Below are positions 9,000 through 16,699 of a stretch of DNA of 64,000 bases, piece after piece. The DNA lies in assembly GCF_013358405.1 (NCBI RefSeq), contig NZ_CP054836.1:2356001-2420000 (forward strand), given 5' to 3'. Under the pieces are notes generated by a model, which saw nothing but the letters and a program-made list of their open reading frames with translations, did no database searches and had not been told where the DNA came from. Each line of letters opens with the position of its first letter. The first letter of the stretch is position 1. The position numbers and the translations under genes are program-made. The DNA comes from Oricola thermophila. Its GTDB lineage: Bacteria > Pseudomonadota > Alphaproteobacteria > Rhizobiales > Rhizobiaceae.

Positions 9000-9911
9000 A
9001 TGAACTGGTTGCATGCGGTCCGGGTCTTCCGCGAAGTCGCCCATCTTGGTTCCTTGTCAGCGGCAGGACGCAGACTGGGCATGTCGCCAGCCACCGTTTC
9101 CCGCCATGTCACCGCGCTGGAACACGCCCTGAATGCGAGCCTGTTCCACCGCAGCAGCCGCCAAATGAGCCTGACCGAGGCCGGACGTACCTACAAGACA
9201 ATGATCGAACCGATCATCGCCCAGATCGACGAGGCCAAACTGGCAGTCGAAGGTCTTCATTCGAATCCACGCGGCGTACTTCGTGTTCATTCACGGCAAA
9301 TGGTAGGTGCGCAGTATCTGACGCCGCTTCTCCCGAAATTCCTTGATCGGTACCCGGAAATCGACGTCGATCTTGCGATGTCAAATTACGAAATCGACAT
9401 CATCGAAAAAGGCATTGATGTCGACATCCGCATAGGAAAGTTGAGTGACAGCGCGCTCCACGCGCGCAAAATTGCCACGAGCAGGCGAATCGTTGTCGCG
9501 TCTCCCACCTTCCTCCAGATACATGGCGACCAGCTCAAGAGCCCATCAGGTCTCGTGAATGTCAGCTGCCTGACCTATCGGCTGAGCAAAGGCGCCGTCA
9601 TCTGGCGGTTCCGTCGCGGATCCGAAGAGATCGAGGTTCCGGTAACGGGACGCCTGCAGTCCGACAGCGGAATGACCCTGTTATCCGCAGTCATGGATGG
9701 CGTTGGCGTAGCGCTAATGTCGGACTGGGCGGTTCGAGAAGCAATAGCCGACGGTCGGCTGGTGCCGCTCTTTACGGATTACAGCGCGAGTCACAGCGAC
9801 TACGAAAACGGCATCTACGCGGTATTTGAGAAGCGCGAGTACTTGCCCCGCAAGACCAGGGTTTTCATCGACTTTCTATGTGACGAGTTGGCTTACCTGA
9901 ACGACGACTGA
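9000..9911 (+). CDS. LysR family transcriptional regulator
   Basis: 303-residue LysR-type regulator. The winged helix-turn-helix occupies residues 1-60 (FREVAHLGSLSAAGRRLG, MSPATVSRHVTALEHAL), followed by the periplasmic-binding-like effector domain from about residue 90. The effector-domain style (GVLRVHSRQMVG, FLDRYPEIDVDL, DVDIRIGKL) fits the DsdC/GcvA-like LysR branch. The ATG at 9000 places the conserved MNWLHAVRVFREV at the N-terminus; an in-frame upstream start at 8907 would add unrelated residues. It is divergent from the acyl-CoA operon and converges with tctA 11 bp away, so the operon and perhaps the Tct importer are the probable targets. Confidence 0.9.
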   Translation: MNWLHAVRVFREVAHLGSLSAAGRRLGMSPATVSRHVTALEHALNASLFHRSSRQMSLTEAGRTYKTMIEPIIAQIDEAKLAVEGLHSNPRGVLRVHSRQMVGAQYLTPLLPKFLDRYPEIDVDLAMSNYEIDIIEKGIDVDIRIGKLSDSALHARKIATSRRIVVASPTFLQIHGDQLKSPSGLVNVSCLTYRLSKGAVIWRFRRGSEEIEVPVTGRLQSDSGMTLLSAVMDGVGVALMSDWAVREAIADGRLVPLFTDYSASHSDYENGIYAVFEKREYLPRKTRVFIDFLCDELAYLNDD

Positions 9912-9922
9912 TCCTGCCCGGG

Positions 9923-11431
9923 TCATGCTGCCGGCTTTGCCACACGGAATCGGGTGGCGAGGGGGCGCAGGATGGGCAGCACAAGCATCACCACAGCCAG
10001 CCCCAGGAAGGTCGAGGAGATCGGGCTGGAGACAAGCGCCAGCGGATCGCCGCGCCCGATGAGCAGCGCCCGGCGGAGATTCTCCTCGATCATCGGTCCG
10101 AGCACGAACCCCAGCAGCAACGGGGCCGCGGGAAAGCCTCCGAGCATCATCAGAAAGCCCAGCGCGCCGAACCCTATCATCAGATAGACATCGAAGAAGC
10201 TGGCTCGCACCGTGTAGACACCAATGCAGATCAGGAACAGCATGCCCACGTAAAGCGCCCGGTATGGAATTTTCAGAATGCTGACGAACACGCCTATCAG
10301 CGGCAGGTTCAGCAGCAACAGCATCAGGTTGCCGAGCCAGAAGCTCATGATCAGACCCCAGAACAATTGCGGCTGATCCAACACCAGTCCCGGCCCCGGC
10401 GTGATGCCGTGGATCACCAACGCGCCCAGCAGAACCGCCATGATGGGGTCGCCGGGAATGCCGAGGCTGAGCGTCGGTACGAAGGCGGCCTGAACCGAGG
10501 CGTTGTTCGCGGATTCAGGGGCGGTGATCCCCTCGACGGCGCCCTTGCCGAATACTTCGGGCGTGCGGCTGACCCGCTTCTCGACCGCATAGGCAAGGAA
10601 GGAGGCAATGGTCGGGCCGGCACCGGGCAGCATCCCGATGAAATTGCCGATACCGGTCCCGCGCAGCATAGGCATTATGCTTTTGCGCACGTCTTCGCGG
10701 GTCGGCATCAGCGCCTTCAGGGAAACGCTGGTAACACGGGGATGGTTGGCGCTGCCAAGGACCAGATTATTGAGAATCTCGGCGACGCCGAACAGGCCCA
10801 TGACCAGTGCCACGAGGCTCACTCCCTCGGCCAATTCGTTGAAGCCGAACTGGTAGCGCAGCGTACCGGAATAGATGTCCATGCCCACGCCGCCGAAAAG
10901 CAGGCCGACCACCACCATCGAAAGACTCTTGATCCTGGAACCGGAGGACAGACTCGATGCCACGACCAGGCCGAAGACCATGATCGCGAAATACTCCGCG
11001 GCGCCAAATTCATAGGCGAAGGCGGCAATCAGCGGTGCGAGAAGCATGAGAACAATGATGGCCAGCGAACCGCCGACGAATGACGCAATCGTCGTCATGG
11101 CAAGCGCGACACCTGCCCGTCCCTGCTGGGCCATTGGGTAGCCGTCAAGGCATGTGATCGCGTTGGTCGCGGTACCCGGCATGTTGAGTAGTATGGATGC
11201 GGTGGAGCCGCCATACTGCGCGCCGTAGAAAATACCGGCCAGCATGATGATTGCCGTGGTCGGGTCCATGTAGAAAGTCAGCGGCAGAAGCAACGAGATC
11301 GTCGACAACGCGCCGATACCCGGCAACAGCCCGATTACCGTTCCGACCAGAACACCGACGAAACAGAAGAGCATGTTGCCCGGCGCGAAAGCGACCTGTG
11401 AACCCAGCGCGATATTGTGAAAGATGTCCAA
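9923..11431 (-). CDS. tctA: Tripartite tricarboxylate transporter permease TctA
   Basis: Large membrane subunit of a TTT-family importer, about 502 residues with some ten to twelve hydrophobic segments. The two signature repeats are visible: IGLLPGIGALSTISLLLP in the N-terminal half and GMLPGAGPTIASFLAYAVEK in the C-terminal half. A TTG at 11431 (TTG GAC ATC TTT) is chosen because it gives the usual family length and begins 12 bp after tctB. A longer frame reaches 11509 but overlaps tctB. It acts with TctB and the periplasmic TctC to import a carboxylate using the ion gradient. The substrate is unknown, though the neighbouring CoA-ester cluster suggests an organic acid. Confidence 0.92.
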   Translation of the reverse strand: MDIFHNIALGSQVAFAPGNMLFCFVGVLVGTVIGLLPGIGALSTISLLLPLTFYMDPTTAIIMLAGIFYGAQYGGSTASILLNMPGTATNAITCLDGYPMAQQGRAGVALAMTTIASFVGGSLAIIVLMLLAPLIAAFAYEFGAAEYFAIMVFGLVVASSLSSGSRIKSLSMVVVGLLFGGVGMDIYSGTLRYQFGFNELAEGVSLVALVMGLFGVAEILNNLVLGSANHPRVTSVSLKALMPTREDVRKSIMPMLRGTGIGNFIGMLPGAGPTIASFLAYAVEKRVSRTPEVFGKGAVEGITAPESANNASVQAAFVPTLSLGIPGDPIMAVLLGALVIHGITPGPGLVLDQPQLFWGLIMSFWLGNLMLLLLNLPLIGVFVSILKIPYRALYVGMLFLICIGVYTVRASFFDVYLMIGFGALGFLMMLGGFPAAPLLLGFVLGPMIEENLRRALLIGRGDPLALVSSPISSTFLGLAVVMLVLPILRPLATRFRVAKPAA

Positions 11432-11442
11432 GGTGGATCCGT

Positions 11443-11892
11443 TCAATACTTGAATGCTGCCAGTGTCAGCCCGAGTCCCTTCACGAAGAGCAGGTAGCCG
11501 GCCCCGCAAAGTACGACGATCAGGCCAAGCAGGAGGCTCGGCCTGGGCCGCCCCGCAGCGAAGGAGGCCGCCAGTACCAGTGCCACGGTTCCCGGAACGA
11601 GCCCGAAACTCGGCGTCAGCACCGCCCAGGCCAACAGGCCGCCGAATACGGACAGTGCGGCATGCCAGCGGATTTGCCGCACAGGCAATTCGTCCTGCTG
11701 GCCGCCCAGTAGCGACGCCAGCACCAGTCCCAGCCCCAGAAGGGTGAGCGCGATCCCCGAGACAAGGGGAAACAGTCCCGGACCGATAGACCGCAAATTG
11801 CCCAGCCCGTACGACACGGCCTGCGCGGTGACGAGGAGGCCGACGGCGGTAAGAATACCGCCACCGGCCATGTTGCTCTTGTTCACGGTCAC
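11443..11892 (-). CDS. tctB: Tripartite tricarboxylate transporter small subunit TctB
   Basis: 149-residue membrane protein with four predicted hydrophobic helices (about residues 8-28, 38-60, 80-108 and 118-140), the architecture of TctB. The segment SIGPGLFPLVSGIAL is characteristic of the family. It sits between the periplasmic binding protein and the large permease in the usual C-B-A order, and presumably forms the small membrane subunit of the importer. Sequence conservation in this family is low, so the call rests on topology, size and position. Confidence 0.88.
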   Translation of the reverse strand: MTVNKSNMAGGGILTAVGLLVTAQAVSYGLGNLRSIGPGLFPLVSGIALTLLGLGLVLASLLGGQQDELPVRQIRWHAALSVFGGLLAWAVLTPSFGLVPGTVALVLAASFAAGRPRPSLLLGLIVVLCGAGYLLFVKGLGLTLAAFKY

Positions 11893-11922
11893 TGCTTGTT
11901 CCGTCCCGGAAAAGGGCCTGGA

Positions 11923-12897
11923 CTACTTGATCGAAATGCCGGCCTCGCCGATCACCTTACTCCACAAGGCACGAGCGGAGGAGACGGTCTCGTCCAGATC
12001 TTCCGGCGTGCCGCCCTTCACGATCACGGACATGCTGGCGAGCTTCTCGCTTACCGCGGGATCGGCGAGCGCATCGTTGATCGCCGCGTTCAGCCAATTC
12101 ACCGCCTCATCAGGCATTCCATCGGGACCTATAACGTAGACCATACCCGAGGCGACGAAGCCCGGAAGCGTCTCGTCGATTGTCGGCAGGTCGGGTTGGG
12201 TGGCGACGCGGTCCGGCGTTCCGACAGCAAGAAGTCGCATGCTGCCATCCTTGACCAGCGGCATCATGGCCGAATAGCTGTCGATCGCCATTTCGACGCG
12301 GCCTGCCACGAGGTCAACGATCGCCGCACCCGTGCCCTGGTAGGGAATGTGCTGAATGTCGACATCCGCCATCGATTTGAACAATTCGCCCGCAAGGTGG
12401 CTGGACGAACCGACACCCGAGCTGGAAAAGCTCACCTCATCGGGATGCGCCTTCAGATATTCGATGAATTCCGGCACTGTTTCGACCGGAATTTCAGGGT
12501 TCACCACAAGCAGGTTCGGCACCATGCCAATGTCGGCGACCGGTTGGAAATCGGCGGCGGCGTCATACGGCAGGGAGGAATAGAGAAACGGATTCAGAAT
12601 CTGCACACCCGGCGTTGCGGTAAGAATGGTGTAACCGTCAGCCGCTGCAGAAGCCACACTCTGCGCCCCGACCGAGCCCCCCATACCGGGGCGGTTCTCG
12701 ATGACGAAGGTCGCGCCCGTCTGCTCGGAAATCTTGCCGGTCACCATCCGCGCGATGGAGTCCGTTGCCCCGCCCGCCGAAAAGGGAACGACCACGGTTA
12801 TCGGTTTTTCAGGGTACGATTGGGCGAACGACGCTCCCGACAAAAGCGACGCGCAAAGGCCGAGAGCAGTGGCCAGGACATGACGGCGAATAGGCAT
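11923..12897 (-). CDS. tctC: TctC/Bug family periplasmic binding protein
   Basis: Periplasmic solute-binding subunit of the TTT importer, about 324 residues. A signal peptide is clear (MPIRRHVLATALGLCASLL, cleavage after ASFAQS). The mature start YPEKPITVVVPFSAGGATD is the Bug-family hallmark, with the ligand carboxylate held by the first beta-alpha loop. The ATG at 12897 is preceded by GGAGGAGG; an in-frame ATG at 12912 is less well placed. First gene of tctCBA. Bug proteins bind di- and tricarboxylates, aromatic acids and other small acids, so specificity cannot be read from sequence. Its location beside a dicarboxyl-type beta-oxidation cluster makes a dicarboxylate an attractive candidate. 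Confidence 0.92.
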   Translation of the reverse strand: MPIRRHVLATALGLCASLLSGASFAQSYPEKPITVVVPFSAGGATDSIARMVTGKISEQTGATFVIENRPGMGGSVGAQSVASAAADGYTILTATPGVQILNPFLYSSLPYDAAADFQPVADIGMVPNLLVVNPEIPVETVPEFIEYLKAHPDEVSFSSSGVGSSSHLAGELFKSMADVDIQHIPYQGTGAAIVDLVAGRVEMAIDSYSAMMPLVKDGSMRLLAVGTPDRVATQPDLPTIDETLPGFVASGMVYVIGPDGMPDEAVNWLNAAINDALADPAVSEKLASMSVIVKGGTPEDLDETVSSARALWSKVIGEAGISIK

Positions 12898-13371
12898 GAT
12901 TTCCTCCTCCAAATCTCAATGGGTTGACCCTAAGGAGGCGACAGCGCCACGGGCAAGGCGCAGCGGACGACAAGCACCTTTTCAGAAAACAAAAATCAAG
13001 CGGTTCACCGCTCGGGATGCAGGAGTTTCGCAGCCCTGGACGAGCGCCAAAGCCTTGCGCCGGATGGAGACCGTGTGATGAGCGAGGCGCACAAGGCTCG
13101 GTTTTCCCTATCCGCGGGATATCGCATGGACGGAGAAGCGGGCATACGCACAAGAGGCAGGGCGGCACGAGTGAAGCATTTTTCCCGGCTTGACGCCGCA
13201 CCCCGATCTCAACACATGGCTGCTGCACAATGCGGTTCGGTCATGGCAACGCGACACGATCGGCAACAGGGTATCCCGGGTGCGCAGACATGGGCACTCG
13301 CATTTGACCTTGATCCGCCTTGAATGGCTAAACCGTCTCCCCGACGGTTTTCCCGTTTCCTTTGCGGAGGA
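12898..13371. other. Intergenic region between tctC and the histidine kinase gene
   Basis: No credible gene is seen in these 474 bases. The part next to tctC carries its strong ribosome binding site and must hold the tct promoter, but no clear -35/-10 pair was found. The part next to the kinase gene contains the stem-loop listed at 13330-13351. Confidence 0.4.
13330..13351 (-). terminator. Stem-loop terminator downstream of the HWE kinase gene
   Basis: Perfect 8-bp inverted repeat AAACCGTC / GACGGTTT with a 5-nt loop. The A/T ends could serve either strand, and the last bases run into TTTT on the plus strand. It lies about 20 bp after the stop of the minus-strand kinase gene. Confidence 0.5.
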
Positions 13372-14337
13372 TCATACGATTTCCAATGCGCCGATGGTCA
13401 GGGTGTAGGTTACCGCCTCATCGCTCAGATCGAGCCTGCCGGCTCCGTTGACTGCAGACGGCACGATGCGCTCGAGCATGATCTGCCCGAAGCTCTGCGG
13501 CCGCGACGCAGCATGAACCGCCCGGGGCGTTTCCGTCCATGTGAGAACGGCCCCCTCTTCGGACGGGCCCTGCTTGCAGCTAATGACGATCTTGCCGTCC
13601 GGCATGGTGAGGGCGCCATGGAGCACGGCGTTCGTCACCAGCTCGTGCAGGGCGAGCCCGACATGCATGGTTCCGTTGGGACCGAGCTCGAGATCGTCAC
13701 CCGCGAAAGTGATCTGACCGTCGACGACCGGCACGACATCCTGCACCTGGCGACCGATCAGATCGGTTAGCGTCGATCCGCGCCAATCGCGATCCGTGAT
13801 AATGTCCTGCGACTTGGAAAGCGACTGAAGCCGACCGGTGAAACGGCGCACGAACTCATCCTTGCTCGTGGCGACCCGCGCGGTCTGCGCAGACAGGCTC
13901 GACACCATTGCCAGCATGTTCTTGGAACGGTGCGCGATCTCGCGAAGAAGGTTCTTCAGTGTCTGCTCGCGCTGCACCTGTTCGGTGATGTCGATACAGG
14001 AGCAGATGAACCCCTCGATGCCTGATTGCTGGTCGACCGTCCTGTTGTATGTGAGGCGCAGGTTCCACTTCCGGACCCGGCCGTTCGCGGCAACCTCCCG
14101 CGCGACGATCTCGACCGTGCGCGGCTCGCCCGTCTCGGCAGCCTGCCGTCTCGTGCGGACCAGCCTCACGAGATCGGCATCGTCGACAATGTCCCGCTCG
14201 CAAGCGCCGACATGATCGCTCTGCGCCCATATCGACTGCGGATTGACGAACCACTGAAAAACGCCGGCCATGTCCTGGAAGAAGATGGTGACCGGCGTTC
14301 CGACAAGGGATTCGAGTATGATCGTCCGGTTCGGCAT
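13372..14337 (-). CDS. PAS-domain HWE-type sensor histidine kinase
   Basis: Cytoplasmic sensor kinase of 321 residues. A PAS domain covers about residues 10-118 and ends in the PAC-like GFICSCIDITEQVQREQTL. The HWE dimerisation/phosphoacceptor helix follows with H136 in LLREIAHRSKNMLAMVSSL. The ATP domain shows the altered N-box LALHELVTNAVLHGAL and the tryptophan-glutamate motif TWTETP that name the family. No membrane segment is present. Such kinases often phosphorylate the response regulator PhyR, whose gene lies 300 bp upstream, so a role as input to the general stress response is likely. It is separated from the DUF1328 gene by a terminator-like hairpin. Confidence 0.88.
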   Translation of the reverse strand: MPNRTIILESLVGTPVTIFFQDMAGVFQWFVNPQSIWAQSDHVGACERDIVDDADLVRLVRTRRQAAETGEPRTVEIVAREVAANGRVRKWNLRLTYNRTVDQQSGIEGFICSCIDITEQVQREQTLKNLLREIAHRSKNMLAMVSSLSAQTARVATSKDEFVRRFTGRLQSLSKSQDIITDRDWRGSTLTDLIGRQVQDVVPVVDGQITFAGDDLELGPNGTMHVGLALHELVTNAVLHGALTMPDGKIVISCKQGPSEEGAVLTWTETPRAVHAASRPQSFGQIMLERIVPSAVNGAGRLDLSDEAVTYTLTIGALEIV

Positions 14338-14353
14338 ATCTGGTACTGCCTAT

Positions 14354-14385
14354 GAAAATGGGCGGACCCGTCGGGATCCGCCCAT
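14354..14385 (-). terminator. Rho-independent terminator after the DUF1328 gene
   Basis: On the minus strand, the stem ATGGGCGGA / TCCGCCCAT with an inner GGG/CCC is followed directly by TTTT. It lies 11 bp after the DUF1328 stop codon and before the kinase gene. Confidence 0.65.
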
Positions 14386-14396
14386 GCTTCCGCTTT

Positions 14397-14561
14397 CTAT
14401 ATCCGCCGCGTGGCGCGAACGACGAGGCTGATCACGAAGAGGATCAGAAACACGAAGAACAAGATCTTCGCGATACCCGCCGATGCACCGGCGATACCGC
14501 CAAATCCGAGAGCCGCGGCGATAAGGGCGACAACGAGAAATGTAAGTGCCCATCCAAGCAT
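14397..14561 (-). CDS. DUF1328 family small membrane protein
   Basis: 54-residue, almost wholly hydrophobic protein: [20 protein letters not shown], then [19 protein letters not shown] and a short basic tail (RATRRI). This is the standard DUF1328/YtjA pattern with two membrane helices. The ATG at 14561 has AAGGAG 8 bases upstream and gives the family length; a longer in-frame start adds unrelated residues. The gene has its own EcfG-type promoter at 14593-14617. The function of the family is unknown. In alphaproteobacteria these genes are commonly among general-stress targets, which fits the promoter seen here. Confidence 0.9.
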   Translation of the reverse strand: MLGWALTFLVVALIAAALGFGGIAGASAGIAKILFFVFLILFVISLVVRATRRI

Positions 14562-14592
14562 GACGTATCTCCTTTTTCCTGCACGAGGGAAC

Positions 14593-14617
14593 AACGCTGG
14601 AAGGCATGTTCGGTTCC
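14593..14617 (-). promoter_or_regulatory. EcfG-type promoter of the DUF1328 gene
   Basis: Minus strand GGAAC (14617-14613), 16-nt spacer, CGTT (14596-14593). This is an exact match to the alphaproteobacterial general-stress sigma factor consensus, located 32 bp before the start codon. Confidence 0.85.
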
Positions 14618-14630
14618 CCTCTTTCCACGA

Positions 14631-15422
14631 TCAGGCGGCGTTTTTTGCGCCGTCGAGGAAAAAGAGCGCCTGGCTGATCAGGGCGGATACCGCGGACGGC
14701 TCGAACGGCTTGGTCACCAGGAAAGCCGGTTCGGGCCGCTCTCCGGACAGGAGCTTTTCCGGGAACGCCGTGATGAAGATCACCGGCACACTGATTTGCC
14801 GCAGCATCTCGTTGACCGCATCGAGGCCGGAGCTGCCGTCCGCAAGCTGGATGTCCGCCAGCACGATGCCGGGGCGTTCCTCGCCGAACATTCCGACGGC
14901 TTCGTCATGCGTCCGGGCGATTCCGGTCACCGTGTGCCCGAGGTCTTCCACCATCGCCTGAATATCCATGGCGATCAGGGGCTCGTCCTCGATGATCAGA
15001 ACCCTGGTCGCCACCTGAGCGGCGATGTCGCGATGCGCCCGGTCGAGCAGTTCGTCGAGTTCGGCCTCCTCGACGTCAAGAATGTAGGCGGCATCCTGTC
15101 GCGAAAATCCTTCGACGGAAACGAGAAGGAATGCCTGTCGGGGAAGCGGGGAAATTGCCTGCAGATTGCGCGTGGCGGTACTCTCCGTGCCGGCAACCCG
15201 GTTGTCGCGAAGGTTGATGTCGATCGAGGACCAGAGGGAAACGAACAACCTGTACAGATCCGATCTCGTATCCCTGAACCCGGTCAACGATGACGGATCG
15301 GATATGAGGGCTTCAAGCATCGCGGCGACGTAGTTGTCCGCACTCGCCTGGGATCCCATGACCGAGCGTGCGTAACGTCGCAAGTAGGGGATGTGGCCGG
15401 ATAACTCGGCTGCTAGCGACAT
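14631..15422 (-). CDS. phyR: General stress response regulator PhyR
   Basis: 263-residue anti-anti-sigma response regulator. Residues 1-135 form a sigma-like domain resembling regions 2 and 4 of ECF factors (HIPYLRRYARSVMGS at the start, SPLPRQAFLLVSVEGFS in the region-4 part). Residues 138-255 form a receiver domain with phosphoacceptor D190 (VLADIQLADGSSG), acidic pair E145/D146 and K in FLVTKPF. When phosphorylated, PhyR binds NepR through the sigma-like domain and releases EcfG. The gene is divergent from nepR-ecfG across 123 bp that contain EcfG-type promoters in both directions, the classical arrangement with positive feedback. No odd features. Confidence 0.97.
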   Translation of the reverse strand: MSLAAELSGHIPYLRRYARSVMGSQASADNYVAAMLEALISDPSSLTGFRDTRSDLYRLFVSLWSSIDINLRDNRVAGTESTATRNLQAISPLPRQAFLLVSVEGFSRQDAAYILDVEEAELDELLDRAHRDIAAQVATRVLIIEDEPLIAMDIQAMVEDLGHTVTGIARTHDEAVGMFGEERPGIVLADIQLADGSSGLDAVNEMLRQISVPVIFITAFPEKLLSGERPEPAFLVTKPFEPSAVSALISQALFFLDGAKNAA

Positions 15423-15456
15423 TTCGTTCCCTCCTGGTTGCCAATGTCCCCATCAA

Positions 15457-15481
15457 AACGGCTGCGGCGGAAAAAGGTTCC
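15457..15481 (-). promoter_or_regulatory. EcfG-type promoter of phyR
   Basis: Minus strand GGAAC (15481-15477), 16-nt spacer, CGTT (15460-15457). An exact match, 35 bp upstream of the phyR start, indicating that phyR is itself a target of the sigma factor it releases. Confidence 0.88.
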
Positions 15482-15491
15482 AACTTTTTTT

Positions 15492-15516
15492 GCAACCAAT
15501 CTTGTCCGCGCGCGTT
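15492..15516 (+). promoter_or_regulatory. EcfG-type promoter of nepR-ecfG
   Basis: Plus strand GCAAC (15492-15496), 16-nt spacer, CGTT (15513-15516). One mismatch from GGAAC in the -35 element, 30 bp upstream of nepR. It is only 10 bp from the divergent phyR promoter. Confidence 0.7.
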
Positions 15517-15545
15517 GAGCCCTAGATTGCAAAGGACATGAACCC

Positions 15546-15761
15546 ATGAGCGCAGTGAACAATCAGGCACAGGACGACATGCCGGGACGCGATAGAAAAA
15601 AGCCCAGGCTGAACGATCTCGCCGCATCGCAGATCGGCAAGAAACTGCGGGCACAATTCGACGAGGTGCTCGCGGAGCCGGTTCCCGATCGGTTCGTCGC
15701 CCTGCTGAACGAGCTCGAGGCCGCCGAAAAGAAGACGGCGAAGGATGGCGACGATGGATGA
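15546..15761 (+). CDS. nepR: NepR family anti-sigma factor
   Basis: 71-residue protein with the conserved core IGKKLRAQFDEVLAEPVPDRFVALLNELE, quoted here as IGKKLRAQFDEVLAEPVPDR followed by FVALLNELE. The two amphipathic helices joined by the EPVPDR turn are the NepR signature, and the N- and C-terminal tails are charged and disordered-looking. NepR holds EcfG inactive until phosphorylated PhyR captures it. The stop codon overlaps the start of ecfG, so the two proteins are translationally coupled, which keeps anti-sigma and sigma in balance. The divergent phyR gene completes the module. Confidence 0.96.
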   Translation: MSAVNNQAQDDMPGRDRKKPRLNDLAASQIGKKLRAQFDEVLAEPVPDRFVALLNELEAAEKKTAKDGDDG

Positions 15762-16314
15762 GGCGCAAAACTTCAAGAACGGCCTGCTCGCCGCCATCCC
15801 CGGTTTGCGCGCATTTGCGATTTCGCTAAGCGGCGCGGTGGACAAGGCGGATGACCTCGTGCAGGAAACGCTCGTCCGCGCCTGGGACAAGCAGGCCAGT
15901 TTCCAGCCCGGCACCAATCAGCGGGCATGGCTGTTCACCATACTGCGCAACGAATTCTACAGCCAGATGCGCAAACGGGGCCGCGAGGTCTCGGATGCCG
16001 ACGGCGCGTTGACGACCGCCATGGCCGCTCATCCCGAACAGAGCGGCAAGATGGACATGCAGGACTTCCGGACAGCCTTGGTGCAACTGCCGGAAGACCA
16101 GCGCGAGGCAATCGTCCTGGTCGGAGCCACGGGGCTCTCCTACGAGGAAGCGGCGGAAATCTGCGGCTGCGCGGTAGGCACGGTGAAAAGCCGTGTCTCG
16201 CGTGCGAGGACCCGGCTTTGCGAGATCCTGGGCGTCGATGACAGCAGCGAATACGGACCCGACGACGTGGCAACCCACGTGTTGAACCGCCCTTTGGTCG
16301 GTGACGCCGCCTGA
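15754..16314 (+). CDS. ecfG: EcfG-type general stress sigma factor (ECF15)
   Basis: ECF sigma factor of about 186 residues. Region 2 covers residues 10-75 (SGAVDKADDLVQETLVRAWD, then RAWLFTILRNEFYSQMRKR), and region 4 covers about 108-160 (LVQLPEDQREAIVLVGATGL, YEEAAEICGCAVGTVKSRVS). This is the pattern of EcfG/RpoE of Rhizobiales. The ATG at 15754 has AAGGA 8 bases upstream; another in-frame ATG lies at 15745. Either overlaps the nepR stop. The factor should direct RNA polymerase to the GGAAC-N16-CGTT promoters seen five times within 3 kb. Two stem-loop terminators follow. Confidence 0.96.
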   Translation: MDEAQNFKNGLLAAIPGLRAFAISLSGAVDKADDLVQETLVRAWDKQASFQPGTNQRAWLFTILRNEFYSQMRKRGREVSDADGALTTAMAAHPEQSGKMDMQDFRTALVQLPEDQREAIVLVGATGLSYEEAAEICGCAVGTVKSRVSRARTRLCEILGVDDSSEYGPDDVATHVLNRPLVGDAA

Positions 16315-16350
16315 CCGGGCGGAGCGACTTTCCGGACACCCCGCCCCACC

Positions 16351-16387
16351 ACGGCGCGCCTCTTCCAGAAAGGGGCGCGCCGTTTTC
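16351..16387 (+). terminator. Rho-independent terminator of nepR-ecfG
   Basis: 10-bp stem ACGGCGCGCC (16351-16360) / GGCGCGCCGT (16374-16383) followed by a T-run (TTTTCC), 36 bp after the ecfG stop. Confidence 0.8.
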
Positions 16388-16456
16388 CTGTTGCGGCACG
16401 GAACCGGCAGTGTCGGAACGCGACGGCGTCGATGCCCGTCGCGGCCTCGCAAGGCG

Positions 16457-16486
16457 AAAAGCCCGCCTTTTGGGAGGCGGGCTTTT
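16457..16486. terminator. Bidirectional stem-loop terminator
   Basis: 12-bp stem beginning AAAAGCCCGCC (16457-16467) and closing GGCGGGCTTTT (16476-16486). The terminal A and T runs let it work on both strands, between ecfG (plus) and the dps operon (minus, ending at 16513). Confidence 0.85.
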
Positions 16487-16512
16487 CCGAGGTGGCAGAC
16501 GGATTACTGCGT

Positions 16513-16695
16513 TTACCTGCCGCGGGGGCCTATGAACAGCCAGAGCAGGAAGCCCAGCACCGGCAGCAGCAGGATGATGACCACCCACAGCACCTTGCGG
16601 CCCGTGGAAACGCCCGAACCCAGCGTCTTGATGATCGCGTAGATGTCGGCGATCAGGACGAGGAGTCCGAACAATCCTGTAACTTCGATTCCCAT
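16513..16695 (-). CDS. Small membrane protein with PLDc_N domain
   Basis: 60-residue protein: MGIEVTGLFGLLVLIADIYA, a short polar loop (SGVSTGRK), then VLWVVIILLLPVLGFLLWLF and the ending IGPRGR. Two membrane helices and the terminal P-x-x-G-x-x-x-W-x-x-x-G-P-R pattern match the PLDc_N (phospholipase_D-nuclease N-terminal) family, which occurs alone in many small membrane proteins of unknown role. The ATG at 16695 follows the dps stop by 4 bp and has GGAG upstream, so it is co-transcribed with dps from the EcfG promoter and probably belongs to the stress regulon. Confidence 0.82.
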   Translation of the reverse strand: MGIEVTGLFGLLVLIADIYAIIKTLGSGVSTGRKVLWVVIILLLPVLGFLLWLFIGPRGR

Positions 16696-16699
16696 CAGC

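Noticed and set aside
12924..13323. Short plus-strand frames between tctC and the kinase gene
   Set aside because: None has a start with a ribosome binding site, and the frames overlap each other without conserved motifs.
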